In this document: piece after piece, positions 21,243 to 29,869 of the stretch
Layout of the letters: each line of letters opens with the position of its first letter
Position numbering within the stretch: the first letter of the stretch is position 1
Assembly (NCBI GenBank): GCA_030430845.1
Contig: JAUIKE010000050.1
Location: 1 to 46,822, forward strand
DNA length: 46,822 nucleotides
DNA from: Bacteroidia bacterium
GTDB taxonomy: Bacteria > Bacteroidota > Bacteroidia > Chitinophagales > Saprospiraceae
Reading direction: 5' to 3'
Notes under the pieces: generated by a model
The model's input: the letters and a program-made list of their open reading frames with translations, nothing else
What the model was told of the DNA's origin: nothing
Databases searched by the model: none
Program-made: the position numbers and the translations under genes

Positions 21243-23333
21243 TTATACAGGTAAGGTTATGGTAAAAATAGTTCCCTCTCCGATATTGCTTTCTACCTGA
21301 ATCTCTCCTCTGTGTTCTTTGATGATCCCATAACTAATAGCCAAGCCGAGCCCAGTGCCTTTACCCACCTCCTTCGTAGTAAAAAAGGGGTCGAACAGTC
21401 GACTTATTATCTCCTTTGTCATTCCTGAACCGGTATCTTTAATCCGAACCTCTATAGTTTTTCCATGGTAAAAAGTCTGAATAATCAGGCGTCCCCCCAA
21501 AGACATGGCGTCAATAGCGTTATCGATAATATTCATAAACACCTGGCTGATCCGACCTCCTTTACAGGAAACCTCCGGCAATTCGCCGTACTGCATCTCT
21601 ACTTCTATATGGTGATCTTTCAGTTTTCTTTTCAGAATAGTGAGGGTAAGATCCAGCATTTGGTTGATATCAGCCAGCCCCGGCAGGTCTTCCGACTGGT
21701 GTGAGAACAATCGTAAGCTGTCCACAATAGCCTTAATTCGGTGACTTCCGCGCTGTATTCCACCTATTAGCTGAACCATTTCGCTGAGCAGGAAAGACAT
21801 ATCCAGGGTTCTTTTTTGCTGAAAGATGCTTTCAAGACCTTTTCGAATATCCGGTCCTTCCTCTAGCCTCTCAACCTGGTCAAGCAAAGGCTTTAATTCT
21901 CGGAAGTCAATCTCCAAAGCTTCGGCATTACCATTTACAAAATTGACAGGATTATTGATCTCGTGAGCAATACCCGCCGTTAGCTGACCTAAAGAGGCCA
22001 TTTTTTCGGATTCTATCATTTGAGTCTGGGCAGATTTCAATTCACCAAGCAATTCCTCTTTTTCCTTTAGCAAGCGATCCGATTGTTCTTTCTCTTTTTT
22101 CACCTGTTTGAAGGCCTTTTTCCGAATACGGCTGATGGAAAAAACATATCCTAGAAGGATCAGGGTGAGCAGCGCACCGATTATGAGAAAATTGCGTTCG
22201 CGGGTTCGTTTTAGATTATTCAATTCGAGGGATTTGATCTCTAAGGCCTGTTTCTCTGCATGATACTCTGCGGATAGGCGGCTCAACTCTTCCTGATAAT
22301 TTTTTTGCTGGAGGCTGTCCTGAAACACCTGATAATCATCGAGATAATCGTAGGCCGTTTGAAAATCTCCTGTCCGATAATAAGAATCCGAAAGCGAACG
22401 CTTGATCCGTGAAGCAAGGTAGGCATCCTCAAATTCCTGGGTACAAGAAAGAGCTTTTTCAAAAATGGGAATGGCATTTCTAGGTCCCTCCAGTTCCTTG
22501 ACAACCGCCGCGTAATTGTTTAAAACCCGGCAGTAGCCAAATAAATAACCGGATTCTTCCTGGAGTTGTAATACCTGTTGGAATAAATCTCTGGATCGTT
22601 CCCAATAACCCAAGGAAAAGGTCAAGCCGGCCAGACTTACCAAGCCTTCAATTTTAGACCTGCTGTCATTCGTACTTTCATAAATTCGAAAGGCCCGGTC
22701 CACTATTGCCGTGGTATTTTGCGGATTGGATTGGGCAATATCCAGATTGGCTTTTTTTACCAGCAAATTCGCCAATTCGATGGAATCCTGGGTACCTTCG
22801 AGTATTTCTATAGCTTCGGATAATACCTGTTGAGCATCTTCCAGCCTTTGAGCCGTCAAATAAGTATCAGAAAGAAATTTAAGCCCTATCGCTAATCTTG
22901 ATGGATCGGTTTCGTCCTCTTTTAGAACTTCGACTGCTTGTTCGGCATAGTTCACGGCGAGTGGAAGGTTACCTTGTTGAAAAGATAATTGGCGCAGAGA
23001 AAACAATGTTTTTACCCGGCCCCTGTACAAGTCTACTTCTTTAAAGAGCTCCAGGGCTTTTTTCAGCGATTCGATGGCCTGATCGTAATCTGTTTTTTGA
23101 ATATTACTTTGTCCGATCAGAAAGAGGGCTTCTGCTTCCAATCCAGGCAGTTTGTTCTGAGAAGCTATACCGAGTACCTCCTTTCCTATGGCTTCAGCCG
23201 AGTCAGGATAAACCAGACAAATATTTAGTCCTTTGCTTACCAGGGACCTTAGGTAAGTACTATCCACAGCTATTCTAGCCTCAGCCGGAAAAGCTGATAA
23301 CAGAAGAATAGCCATGAGAGCAATTTTTTTCAT
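21243..23333 (-). CDS. TPR-containing membrane histidine kinase
   Basis: 696 residues. A signal peptide (MKKIALMAILLLSAFPAEA) leads to about eight TPR repeats in the periplasm (about 30-340). One transmembrane helix follows (FLIIGALLTLILLGYVFSI, about 380), then a coiled coil (about 400-440), a dimerisation domain with phospho-acceptor His in GQLTAGIAHEINNPVNFV (about 457) and an HATPase domain (DNAIDAM, KDTGSGM, GKGTGLGLAIS). The layout places a peptide- or protein-sensing TPR outside and the kinase inside. It lies between the stand-alone receiver and the receiver-LytS gene on the same strand. Confidence 0.95.
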   Translation of the reverse strand: MKKIALMAILLLSAFPAEARIAVDSTYLRSLVSKGLNICLVYPDSAEAIGKEVLGIASQNKLPGLEAEALFLIGQSNIQKTDYDQAIESLKKALELFKEVDLYRGRVKTLFSLRQLSFQQGNLPLAVNYAEQAVEVLKEDETDPSRLAIGLKFLSDTYLTAQRLEDAQQVLSEAIEILEGTQDSIELANLLVKKANLDIAQSNPQNTTAIVDRAFRIYESTNDSRSKIEGLVSLAGLTFSLGYWERSRDLFQQVLQLQEESGYLFGYCRVLNNYAAVVKELEGPRNAIPIFEKALSCTQEFEDAYLASRIKRSLSDSYYRTGDFQTAYDYLDDYQVFQDSLQQKNYQEELSRLSAEYHAEKQALEIKSLELNNLKRTRERNFLIIGALLTLILLGYVFSISRIRKKAFKQVKKEKEQSDRLLKEKEELLGELKSAQTQMIESEKMASLGQLTAGIAHEINNPVNFVNGNAEALEIDFRELKPLLDQVERLEEGPDIRKGLESIFQQKRTLDMSFLLSEMVQLIGGIQRGSHRIKAIVDSLRLFSHQSEDLPGLADINQMLDLTLTILKRKLKDHHIEVEMQYGELPEVSCKGGRISQVFMNIIDNAIDAMSLGGRLIIQTFYHGKTIEVRIKDTGSGMTKEIISRLFDPFFTTKEVGKGTGLGLAISYGIIKEHRGEIQVESNIGEGTIFTITLPV

Positions 23334-23398
23334 TATTTACGATAGTGTATAGAATCAAAAATACAATTTTTATCTTTTGTCCTTTCTTCTTTACTCAC

Positions 23399-23782
23399 CT
23401 ATCCTTTATTCTTTACCATCTCCAAAGCATCCTCCAGAATTTTTTCCAGCTCATCCAGTTTCCAGGGCTTCCCAATCCAGTCATGGATCAAGCCCTCTTT
23501 TTTAGCTTTGCATTTATTATTCACGGAAATTGAGCCTGAAATTAGTATTCTGACAATATTTTCATCATACTCTCGGAGCCACTTCAAAAAGTCTAACCCC
23601 TGAAGCCCAGGCATCCTTTGGTCACTTATCACAAGCTGGATGGGATGGTCTTTTATCAATTCCATTCCCTCTTCGGCATTTTTTGCCAAAACTACCTCGT
23701 GCTTTCGTCTGAAAAGAGCATAAAAGGAAAAGAGGTTTTCCTGCTCGTCATCTACGAATAATATGTGGAGAGATGGGTTCAT
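23399..23782 (-). CDS. Stand-alone response regulator receiver
   Basis: 127 residues, a receiver domain only: VDDEQENLFSF, phospho-acceptor D54 in VISDQRMPGLQG, switch serine in ILISGSISV and lysine in WIGKPWKLDEL. Similarity to the receiver of the 20256-21218 fusion (same VDDEQ-N-SF, FRR and ISDQRMP blocks) suggests duplication. It is the first gene of the four-gene cluster and may be a phosphate sink or an intermediate for the TPR kinase 65 bp downstream. Confidence 0.93.
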   Translation of the reverse strand: MNPSLHILFVDDEQENLFSFYALFRRKHEVVLAKNAEEGMELIKDHPIQLVISDQRMPGLQGLDFLKWLREYDENIVRILISGSISVNNKCKAKKEGLIHDWIGKPWKLDELEKILEDALEMVKNKG

Positions 23783-23839
23783 TGATTGTTGGTTGCTGGT
23801 TGTTAATTTTGAGGCGGGGGTACTTTTTGATGTCTTTTT

Positions 23840-23903
23840 GGCACGCAGATTTCGCTTATTCCGCAGCTCATTACATCAGCGGTATCTGCAACATCTGCGT
23901 GCC
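23840..23903. repeat. Imperfect inverted repeat with GGCACGCAGAT ends
   Basis: GGCACGCAGAT (23840-23850) and ATCTGCGTGCC (23893-23903) are exact complements. The interior (TTTCGC, CCGCAGC, ATCAGCGG) is only partly self-complementary. I recall similar blocks as common intergenic repeats in Bacteroidota. The region 23783-23968 has no gene. Confidence 0.7.
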
Positions 23904-23968
23904 TACTAAACAGCTACAATAAAAGCAGGAACAATACTTTCAATTAATCGCGCAAGCTTTTTAGCCTA

Positions 23969-24481
23969 CTACTTCTTTCTTCCTTCAATAGTAAACATGA
24001 CTGGTACGCCGTCGACTTCAGCCTTAATGGCCGCTTTGATCTCTTTGGTGTTTTTGTCAAAAAGGCCATCGTGCTTTTGGCCGAAGGCATCGTAAAAATT
24101 GTAGCCTTCTACTGAAATAACCGTTCCTTCCTTTTGATGCGTTTCAACCGGAATATCGAAAGAAAAACCGTCGGAAGTAGCCGCAATGTTAGCCATTCTG
24201 ACCATGAGTTCTCCACCTTCCGTTACCTCCAGCATGGAGTCATCCTGCGGATTTACTTTAATACTAACCGTTCCACTTTCATCGTATTCGCTACCCAGAT
24301 ACTGAGGAGTACCGCTAAGGATGTCATAAAATTTCATCTCATAGTCATAGGTACCTAAGGCTTCTGTGCTGATATCTCTCTGCTCGGGTGTAGGCTGCTC
24401 CTCTTTGTTACAGCTTGAAAAAACGACCATTAACAAGGCCAGTGATAAAGTCATGATGTTTTTGAATGCGAAAGTTTTCAT
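23969..24481 (-). CDS. Hypothetical lipoprotein
   Basis: 170 residues. Signal peptide with lipobox VVFSSC (Cys about residue 24), then a short acidic/proline linker and a beta-rich domain with GTYDYEMKFYDIL at its start and AEVDGVPVMFTIEGRKK at its end. The pattern resembles small Bacteroidota lipocalin-like lipoproteins, but no family is assigned. Upstream on the minus strand a CATATTTG sequence is one base from the -7 consensus. Confidence 0.8.
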   Translation of the reverse strand: MKTFAFKNIMTLSLALLMVVFSSCNKEEQPTPEQRDISTEALGTYDYEMKFYDILSGTPQYLGSEYDESGTVSIKVNPQDDSMLEVTEGGELMVRMANIAATSDGFSFDIPVETHQKEGTVISVEGYNFYDAFGQKHDGLFDKNTKEIKAAIKAEVDGVPVMFTIEGRKK

Positions 24482-24604
24482 TTTTTGGTTTTTTTGAAGT
24501 AATTAAAAGTTGTTTTCATTTGTTGACGGTACAAATATGCAGGCCTAGCCTCTGCTTCAGAAATGTACTTCAGTCAAGTAGTCAAAACCGGCAGTCAATA
24601 CGTT

Positions 24605-24612
24605 TATATTTG
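24605..24612 (+). promoter_or_regulatory. Bacteroidota-type -7 element
   Basis: TATATTTG is an exact TAnnTTTG match, 29 bp before the ATG of the PD40 lipoprotein gene. Confidence 0.5.
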
Positions 24613-24640
24613 TAGTGGATCACCCTAAAAAAATTCAAAA

Positions 24641-25567
24641 ATGAACAAAGCACTGTTGTTTCTTTTTCTGAGCCTCCTACTCTATTCCTGTCAGCCCACA
24701 GCGAATTCTGAACAAGCCTCTCCTCCAACATCCAAAATATTTAAAGGGTGGCAGAGCAATAACACCGGGCATCCGGCTATTTTTGCACCGCAGATCATCT
24801 CTACTGGAAATGAGTTTGCCATTTCTTTTACACCAGACGGGAAAGAAGCTTATTTCACGCGCACCGGTGAAAAGGGCGCTCTGACCATCTACCAATCTAA
24901 TTTTGACGGAGAAAACTGGTCGGCACCACAGGTCGCTTCCTTTTCGGGCACTTACCGAGATGCCGATCCCTTTGTCACTTATGACGGGCAAAAGCTGTTT
25001 TTTATGTCCTTCCGTCCATTCAAGGATGGAGATCAGCCTATGGATGCACCGGATATCTGGTATGTAAAGCGGGAAGGTAAGGGTTGGGGAGATCCCATCA
25101 ATCTGGAAATTGTTAATACAGCGGAATATGGAGAAGGCTTTCCCTCTGCAAGTCTGGACGGCACCCTATTTTTCCCTTCAGACCGGGAAGGGGCAAACAA
25201 TGATATCTATATGTCGTCCTTAAAAAATGGCAAATACACAGCCCCCCTCCGCCTGGGAGTAGCTATAAATGGACCGGCCAGCGAATCGAATCCGGGCATT
25301 TCCCCTGATGGTAATTTGTTATTTTTTTACTCCAGCAGGGAGGGTATAAAAGGCGCAGTTGACTTATTTGTCAGCCGAAAAGAAAATGGAGTCTGGACAG
25401 AGGCAGTTGCACTGGGAGCTGCCATCAACGGGCCACATGCCGACTATTGTCCTTATGTCAGCCCGGACATGAATTATTTGTTTCTCTCCAAGGGCGTTCG
25501 AACGGATTCCAGCAGTAGTAATAACATATATAGTGTTTCATTGAAAGAAGCCTTGAAAGATTTATGA
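24641..25567 (+). CDS. PD40 beta-propeller lipoprotein
   Basis: 308 residues. Lipobox LLLYSC with Cys at 17. The remainder is a six-bladed WD40-like PD40 propeller with repeated units such as FAISFTPDGKEAYFTR, ADPFVTYDGQKLFFMS, GFPSASLDGTLFFPSD and NPGISPDGNLLFFYSS. Proteins of this kind bind partners or ligands at the envelope. Its stop overlaps the ATG of the pseudouridine synthase gene by 4 bp (ATGA), indicating translational coupling. Confidence 0.9.
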   Translation: MNKALLFLFLSLLLYSCQPTANSEQASPPTSKIFKGWQSNNTGHPAIFAPQIISTGNEFAISFTPDGKEAYFTRTGEKGALTIYQSNFDGENWSAPQVASFSGTYRDADPFVTYDGQKLFFMSFRPFKDGDQPMDAPDIWYVKREGKGWGDPINLEIVNTAEYGEGFPSASLDGTLFFPSDREGANNDIYMSSLKNGKYTAPLRLGVAINGPASESNPGISPDGNLLFFYSSREGIKGAVDLFVSRKENGVWTEAVALGAAINGPHADYCPYVSPDMNYLFLSKGVRTDSSSSNNIYSVSLKEALKDL

Positions 25568-26460
25568 AAATATTGCACGAGCACGTAGTTCCTACCGGCA
25601 CAGTCAGGCAGCGACTGAGTGATTATGCTCCTTCCGTATTTGAGACTTTTATTTCGTCAAAGAAAGGGGTGAAAAAGCTCATTAAAAAAGGAGCTTTCAC
25701 CATTGACGGCCAGCCGGCTCAAACGGGAAATTGGGTCATGCCCGGCCAGTGCATTCGTTTGCTAGACCTTGCTCCGGAGAAGGGTAAAATTTTTGAAATA
25801 AACCTTGATGTCATTTTCGAGGATGAGCATTTGGCCATTATCAACAAACCAGGCGGCATCCCAGTCAGCGGCAATCAATTCGGGACCATACAGAATGCCC
25901 TTCCTCACAACCTGGCTCCCTCCTCACAAAAGGATAAACTTTGGATTCCCCGGCCGGTACACCGCCTGGATGCTCCTACCTGCGGGCTCCTGTTGGTGGC
26001 AAAAACTTCGCGTGCCATTTTAGGGCTCAGCAAGCAGTTTGAAAAAAAGACTATAAAAAAAAGATATCAGGCGGTGGTCATGGGGAAATTGATGGGGAAA
26101 GGTCATATGGACCAACCTATTGATGGTAAAGCAGCCTTTACAGAATACCAAAGTCTCCATCAAGTAAAGTCCATAAAGAGTGAATGGCTCTGCTTAGTCG
26201 ACTTATTTCCTCATACGGGCCGTACACACCAGTTGCGCATCCACTTATCGGAGGCCGGCCATCCTATTTTGGGAGATGCACAATATGGAAAAGAAGGGTT
26301 GGTCAAAAAAGGGAAAGGCTTGTTTTTGTGCGCCGTAGAACTAAGCTTTGAGCATCCGGTTTTTAAAAATCTTCAAAGTGTCCGGATTCAACCACCGGCT
26401 AAATTTTATAAAACTATGGAACGAGAAGCCCGAATGTGGGAAAGGTTAAACAATAAATAA
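25564..26460 (+). CDS. RluA-family pseudouridine synthase
   Basis: 298 residues. An N-terminal S4-like RNA-binding part (about 10-75; FISSKKGVKKLIKKGAFTIDG) is followed by the catalytic domain with HRLDAPTCGLLLVAKT (HRLD, catalytic Asp about 141), KKRYQAVVMG and HTGRTHQLRIHL. It isomerises uridine in rRNA or tRNA. The target position cannot be predicted. Coupling to a surface lipoprotein gene by a 4-bp overlap is functionally unexplained. It is followed by a good intrinsic terminator. Confidence 0.93.
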   Translation: MKILHEHVVPTGTVRQRLSDYAPSVFETFISSKKGVKKLIKKGAFTIDGQPAQTGNWVMPGQCIRLLDLAPEKGKIFEINLDVIFEDEHLAIINKPGGIPVSGNQFGTIQNALPHNLAPSSQKDKLWIPRPVHRLDAPTCGLLLVAKTSRAILGLSKQFEKKTIKKRYQAVVMGKLMGKGHMDQPIDGKAAFTEYQSLHQVKSIKSEWLCLVDLFPHTGRTHQLRIHLSEAGHPILGDAQYGKEGLVKKGKGLFLCAVELSFEHPVFKNLQSVRIQPPAKFYKTMEREARMWERLNNK

Positions 26461-26486
26461 AATACAGTCGGTTTCATCCTTTTATG

Positions 26487-26522
26487 TGAGTCCAAATATT
26501 GTTGTTTGGACTCATTTTTTTT
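26487..26522 (+). terminator. Intrinsic terminator after pseudouridine synthase
   Basis: TGAGTCCAAA (26487-26496) pairs with TTTGGACTCA (26505-26514) over an 8-nt loop and is followed by eight T. Confidence 0.88.
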
Positions 26523-26551
26523 AGCTTAGGAGTCAAAAATCACTCCGCTAT

Positions 26552-28000
26552 ATGAATCGATGGATATCCCTCTTTTTAGGAGCATTTTTTCTTGGGTTAT
26601 GTGCCTCAAAGTCACTGGCCTCAGAAGTAATCATCAAGGGGCGGATACAACATTTGCCTCAGGACTCCCTTTCCGTTTTTTTCCCTTTCCATGAGCCAGA
26701 TGATATGCCGGTTGTTATTCAACAGCATTCTGAAGATGGCGCTTACACCATTTCTATAGATATTCAGAAGCCTGGCTTCCTTTTATTAAAATGTGGCGCA
26801 TTTAGCCTCAACCTGATCCTTTCCCCAAATGATGACATACAATTGAATTTTGACGCCCGGGACTTCCGCAATACCTACACTATTGAAGGCAGTGCTGCTA
26901 ACACTTATTACCTACAAAGCAAAACCAACCCACTTTGGGCCTGGACCGCTACCGAAAAAGGGTTTGATCACCTGGCTACTTTTCTCCAGTTCATGGAAAT
27001 GATGGAGCAGGAAAAGAAAACGATGAAAGAATATGGAGTAAGCGGACAACTGCTTAGCTTATTAGAATATGAGAGCCGTTATTTTTACATCGATCAGATG
27101 ATGTTACTGACCAGGGATTACGCTTCTTATGATCGTCCGATTTATAAAGCAGAGATAGACGAGTTGTTGACGCCGGAATTGATCAACAATATGGCAGCAA
27201 TGGCATGTCCTTCTTATAGGAAATTTCTTTTTAATCTGGCTGATTTTCATTGGAAATATTCGAATGAAGAATTCAAAAAAGTGCTGTACCCTCAATATGG
27301 TACAACGGAAGAAAATATTTTAGGATTTTATCATGCTTACTGGAATAAAAATTTAGAAGAAGCGCCTCTGGAGCTAATGCTGGCCACTTGTCTGAGCCGG
27401 TGGGAGATGTATAATCAAATAAAAGCTACTCAGGATATGTACCTGGAGCTGGCAAATAATTTTCCTAATAGCCCCTACCTCATACGAATAGCTCCCCTTC
27501 TTAAGGAGCTCCAACAGTTTTGGGAAATCGAGATGCCGGAAAAGCATGAAATCGAAATAATAGAAGCGCCTTTTGAAAGTTTGGAAGAATTAAAAACACA
27601 GTTCGAGGAAAAGGTAACAGTTGTATTCATTTGGATTCGAAGTTTTAATATCAACGGACTGGCTAAAAAAGCGATGATCCATTCTGCACTGGTGCAAGAT
27701 CAATTTCCTCCGGAGGAGGTCAATTTTGTGTATCTGACTATAGATGATCCGGCCCAATTCGATCAGTCTTCTTTACGGGATCTTTTTCAATACTACCGCC
27801 TTAGGGGTCAACATTTTATAATGCACAAGGAAGCCGATCTGGCCAGGCAACTGAATCAGGAGGTATTTAAGAAGTTTCAGTATTTCCCTCCCGTCATCCA
27901 AATTTTTGACAAGAAGGGGCAAAAAAACAAAACGTTTTCTTCTATTGAGATTAATAAGGACCGGATTCGGGAAGAGATTCAGTTGCTGCTAAACAAGTAA
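26552..28000 (+). CDS. Exported thioredoxin-fold-like protein lacking CxxC
   Basis: 482 residues with a signal peptide (to about KSLASE). N-terminal beta domain (about 24-110) resembles the DUF4369-type domain that precedes TlpA-like thioredoxins in Bacteroidota. A long helical middle follows. The C-terminal 140 residues have the strand pattern of a thioredoxin fold (KVTVVFIWIRSFNINGLAKKA, VNFVYLTIDD, YFPPVIQIFDKKG with a cis-Pro-like FPP). Where TlpA has WCxxC this protein has IRSFNING and no cysteine, so oxidoreductase activity is unlikely. Family placement is an inference from architecture. Confidence 0.75.
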   Translation: MNRWISLFLGAFFLGLCASKSLASEVIIKGRIQHLPQDSLSVFFPFHEPDDMPVVIQQHSEDGAYTISIDIQKPGFLLLKCGAFSLNLILSPNDDIQLNFDARDFRNTYTIEGSAANTYYLQSKTNPLWAWTATEKGFDHLATFLQFMEMMEQEKKTMKEYGVSGQLLSLLEYESRYFYIDQMMLLTRDYASYDRPIYKAEIDELLTPELINNMAAMACPSYRKFLFNLADFHWKYSNEEFKKVLYPQYGTTEENILGFYHAYWNKNLEEAPLELMLATCLSRWEMYNQIKATQDMYLELANNFPNSPYLIRIAPLLKELQQFWEIEMPEKHEIEIIEAPFESLEELKTQFEEKVTVVFIWIRSFNINGLAKKAMIHSALVQDQFPPEEVNFVYLTIDDPAQFDQSSLRDLFQYYRLRGQHFIMHKEADLARQLNQEVFKKFQYFPPVIQIFDKKGQKNKTFSSIEINKDRIREEIQLLLNK

Positions 28001-28068
28001 ATTTCATTACAGTTGGTAAAATAGGTTGCGGCGGCGGCCGCAACCTATTTTACCAACTGTAATGAAAT
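28001..28068. repeat. 32-bp perfect hairpin between convergent genes
   Basis: 28001-28032 and 28037-28068 are exact complements around the loop GGCG. The stem starts ATTTCATTAC and ends GGTTGCGGC. It begins immediately after the upstream stop codon. No poly-T follows, so it is not a textbook intrinsic terminator. It is more likely a transcript-end stabilising or roadblock structure, or a mobile palindrome. Confidence 0.92.
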
Positions 28069-28098
28069 GTATCTTATGTACATCGCAGCCTGGATGAA

Positions 28099-29481
28099 TT
28101 AATATTGCTGCAACAGTTCCTGGTAAAGGTCAGCCACTTTTTTTTGACCGGTGTATTCTCGGAAAAGACTAGTTAGAGCCCGGGAAAAAACGTAGAAGCG
28201 GATAAATCCTTTATTCAACATTTCTTTTTCGATTTCCTGCCTGATGATTCTGGCATTCAATGAAGTTAAATTATCTTCTGCCCATAAGCAGAAAATAGCA
28301 TTATCCATATAAGCTTGAAATACTTCTTCCGGTCTTGCATACACCCCATTTGCCAGCCAACTGGATCGATCTCCAAAAACTTCTTGAATGGCAGCCTTGT
28401 TTTTTTCAATTAATATTTTTTGATAAATCGGCATAAGTTCATCAAAAGCTTTTTTCAGCAGGCGGGCTTCTTTAAAAGCATTAGATCCGGACTCCTGAAT
28501 CAATTTCTCGGGGTTGTCCAATAAAATAACACACTCCTGGTAATCATCCGATACAAATAAGCGCCCATCAGATCGTTCAGTACAAAGAGGTGAAAATACG
28601 ATTTGGTATCCGTCCACGCGTTCAGGAAACTGTTCTTCCAGCCAAATCCAAAGAGAGTCCAACCTCAAGAACTGATCTTGTTCGTGCAAAAGTTTTTGGT
28701 GGTAGCCGGCATGTTTTCCTAAAAAATCCAAAAAGTCCGACTGATCTGCGAAATCCTGTAGTTGTTGCAGGGCTTCACCTGACCACGGATTAATGCGGTA
28801 AGGCATTGGGTAGATGTCATTATGGACAATGCTCCTTCCCTGGAAAGTCAAGGGAAGGCTAAATTCTGTATAATCTTTAAATACCTGATCAAAGGTGGTA
28901 CCGGCAATTTTCCGATTAAGGCTATTTATCAGAGGATGATCTTTATACTGCATAAAATGTCTATTCACCTCTTCATAATAGTATGAATCCGAATCAAAGG
29001 TCTCTTTTTCCAGCATTCCCTGTCGGGTAATAGAAAAAGCAATATGGACTAATTCGTAAACAGGAGGGATACTGAATTGGACCAGGCCTTTGTTTAGATT
29101 TTGGTATTCGGCGGAAAAGGATGGATCGCTCTCAAAAAAGTTAAGCAGCACCAGAATGGTGTCAAAGCCATTTGTAGTAGGTACAAATATGGCAGTTTCT
29201 ACATTTGGGTTAAGTAAGAGTGTGTCTCCTCTTGTGCAGACTCTGTAGATTTGCGCCCAATCTCCTTTATTTTTATTCAGGTCGATCTGAATTTCTCCGG
29301 TTCCTTTTTCGACTTCACTCACGCTTGATTTAATCAACCGGCGGTCATTCTGGAAGATGGTAATGGTATCATCCAGTGCAAGCAGCAAGCGAGATAAGGT
29401 ATCCACCTCAGGCTGTGCATTAAGAGATGCCTGCAGCGAAATCAGAAAGACTAGAAAGGATAATTTCTGCATATTATTCAT
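28099..29481 (-). CDS. DUF4932-like exported protein without HExxH
   Basis: 460 residues with a signal peptide ending SLNAQ. The initiator may be the ATG three codons in (MQKLSFLVF). The arrangement EVNRHFMQYKDHP (about 162-175), FLDFLGKHAGYHQKLL (about 250) and a C-terminal GFIRFYVFSRALTSLFREY resembles DUF4932 proteins, which normally carry an HExxH metalloprotease motif. At the corresponding place this protein has LLKKAFDELMPIYQ, with no histidine pair, so it may be an inactive relative. Assignment is by remembered pattern and is moderate. Convergent with the thioredoxin-like gene. Confidence 0.7.
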   Translation of the reverse strand: MNNMQKLSFLVFLISLQASLNAQPEVDTLSRLLLALDDTITIFQNDRRLIKSSVSEVEKGTGEIQIDLNKNKGDWAQIYRVCTRGDTLLLNPNVETAIFVPTTNGFDTILVLLNFFESDPSFSAEYQNLNKGLVQFSIPPVYELVHIAFSITRQGMLEKETFDSDSYYYEEVNRHFMQYKDHPLINSLNRKIAGTTFDQVFKDYTEFSLPLTFQGRSIVHNDIYPMPYRINPWSGEALQQLQDFADQSDFLDFLGKHAGYHQKLLHEQDQFLRLDSLWIWLEEQFPERVDGYQIVFSPLCTERSDGRLFVSDDYQECVILLDNPEKLIQESGSNAFKEARLLKKAFDELMPIYQKILIEKNKAAIQEVFGDRSSWLANGVYARPEEVFQAYMDNAIFCLWAEDNLTSLNARIIRQEIEKEMLNKGFIRFYVFSRALTSLFREYTGQKKVADLYQELLQQY

Positions 29482-29869
29482 ACTCCACTTTTTGAGGGCT
29501 TATGAGGAGAGGAAAGATAGAAAAAATAGATATATCCGGCATCTACCGGCATTTGATTTGTGAAAAAAAGTGGTAATTGCGGGAAAAGGAAGAAAAGCTA
29601 AAAAAATGGACAGTTGCGGAGAAAAAACAGGAAGTTTTTGTGATAAAAAATAAAAGGCAGCAGGATTTAAAATACTGATTATCAGATATTTTTTCAACTC
29701 TTGTGAATGGCGCTGGGGCAATGCTTAGACCTCAAAGGTCTCGAGACCTTTGAGGTCTAAGCCAAACTCCAATAAAACAATAAGTTTGAAAATTAAAAAA
29801 CATTCTGTATCTTGCAATTGTGAAAGAAATCCACCCATTCATTATCACCCAACAATCAATTCAAATACT
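29482..29869. other. Gene-free divergent intergenic region
   Basis: 388 bp between divergent genes. It is purine-rich on the plus strand (29575-29660) and holds the 36-bp palindrome at 29725-29760. A TTG-initiated extension of the SRPBCC frame begins inside that palindrome but has no coding support. No promoter consensus recognised. Confidence 0.6.
29725..29760. repeat. 36-bp perfect palindrome made of two palindromes
   Basis: TTAGACCTCAAAGGTCTC plus its exact complement. Each half contains GACCT-CAA-AGGTC, itself a hairpin. The layout matches the GACATGTC palindrome at 16832-16857, and the hairpin with CAA loop resembles GTCCT-GAA-AGGAC at 12557. Confidence 0.9.

Noticed and set aside
19500..23782. 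Quorum-sensing agr-type locus (LytTR with LytS-like kinase)
   Set aside because: The LytS-like protein has a receiver instead of membrane sensor helices, and there is no peptide precursor or processing protease gene.
29750..29869. Upstream extension of the SRPBCC protein to a TTG codon
   Set aside because: It starts within a 36-bp palindrome, encodes low-quality sequence, and the ATG at 29870 begins exactly at the family's first strand.
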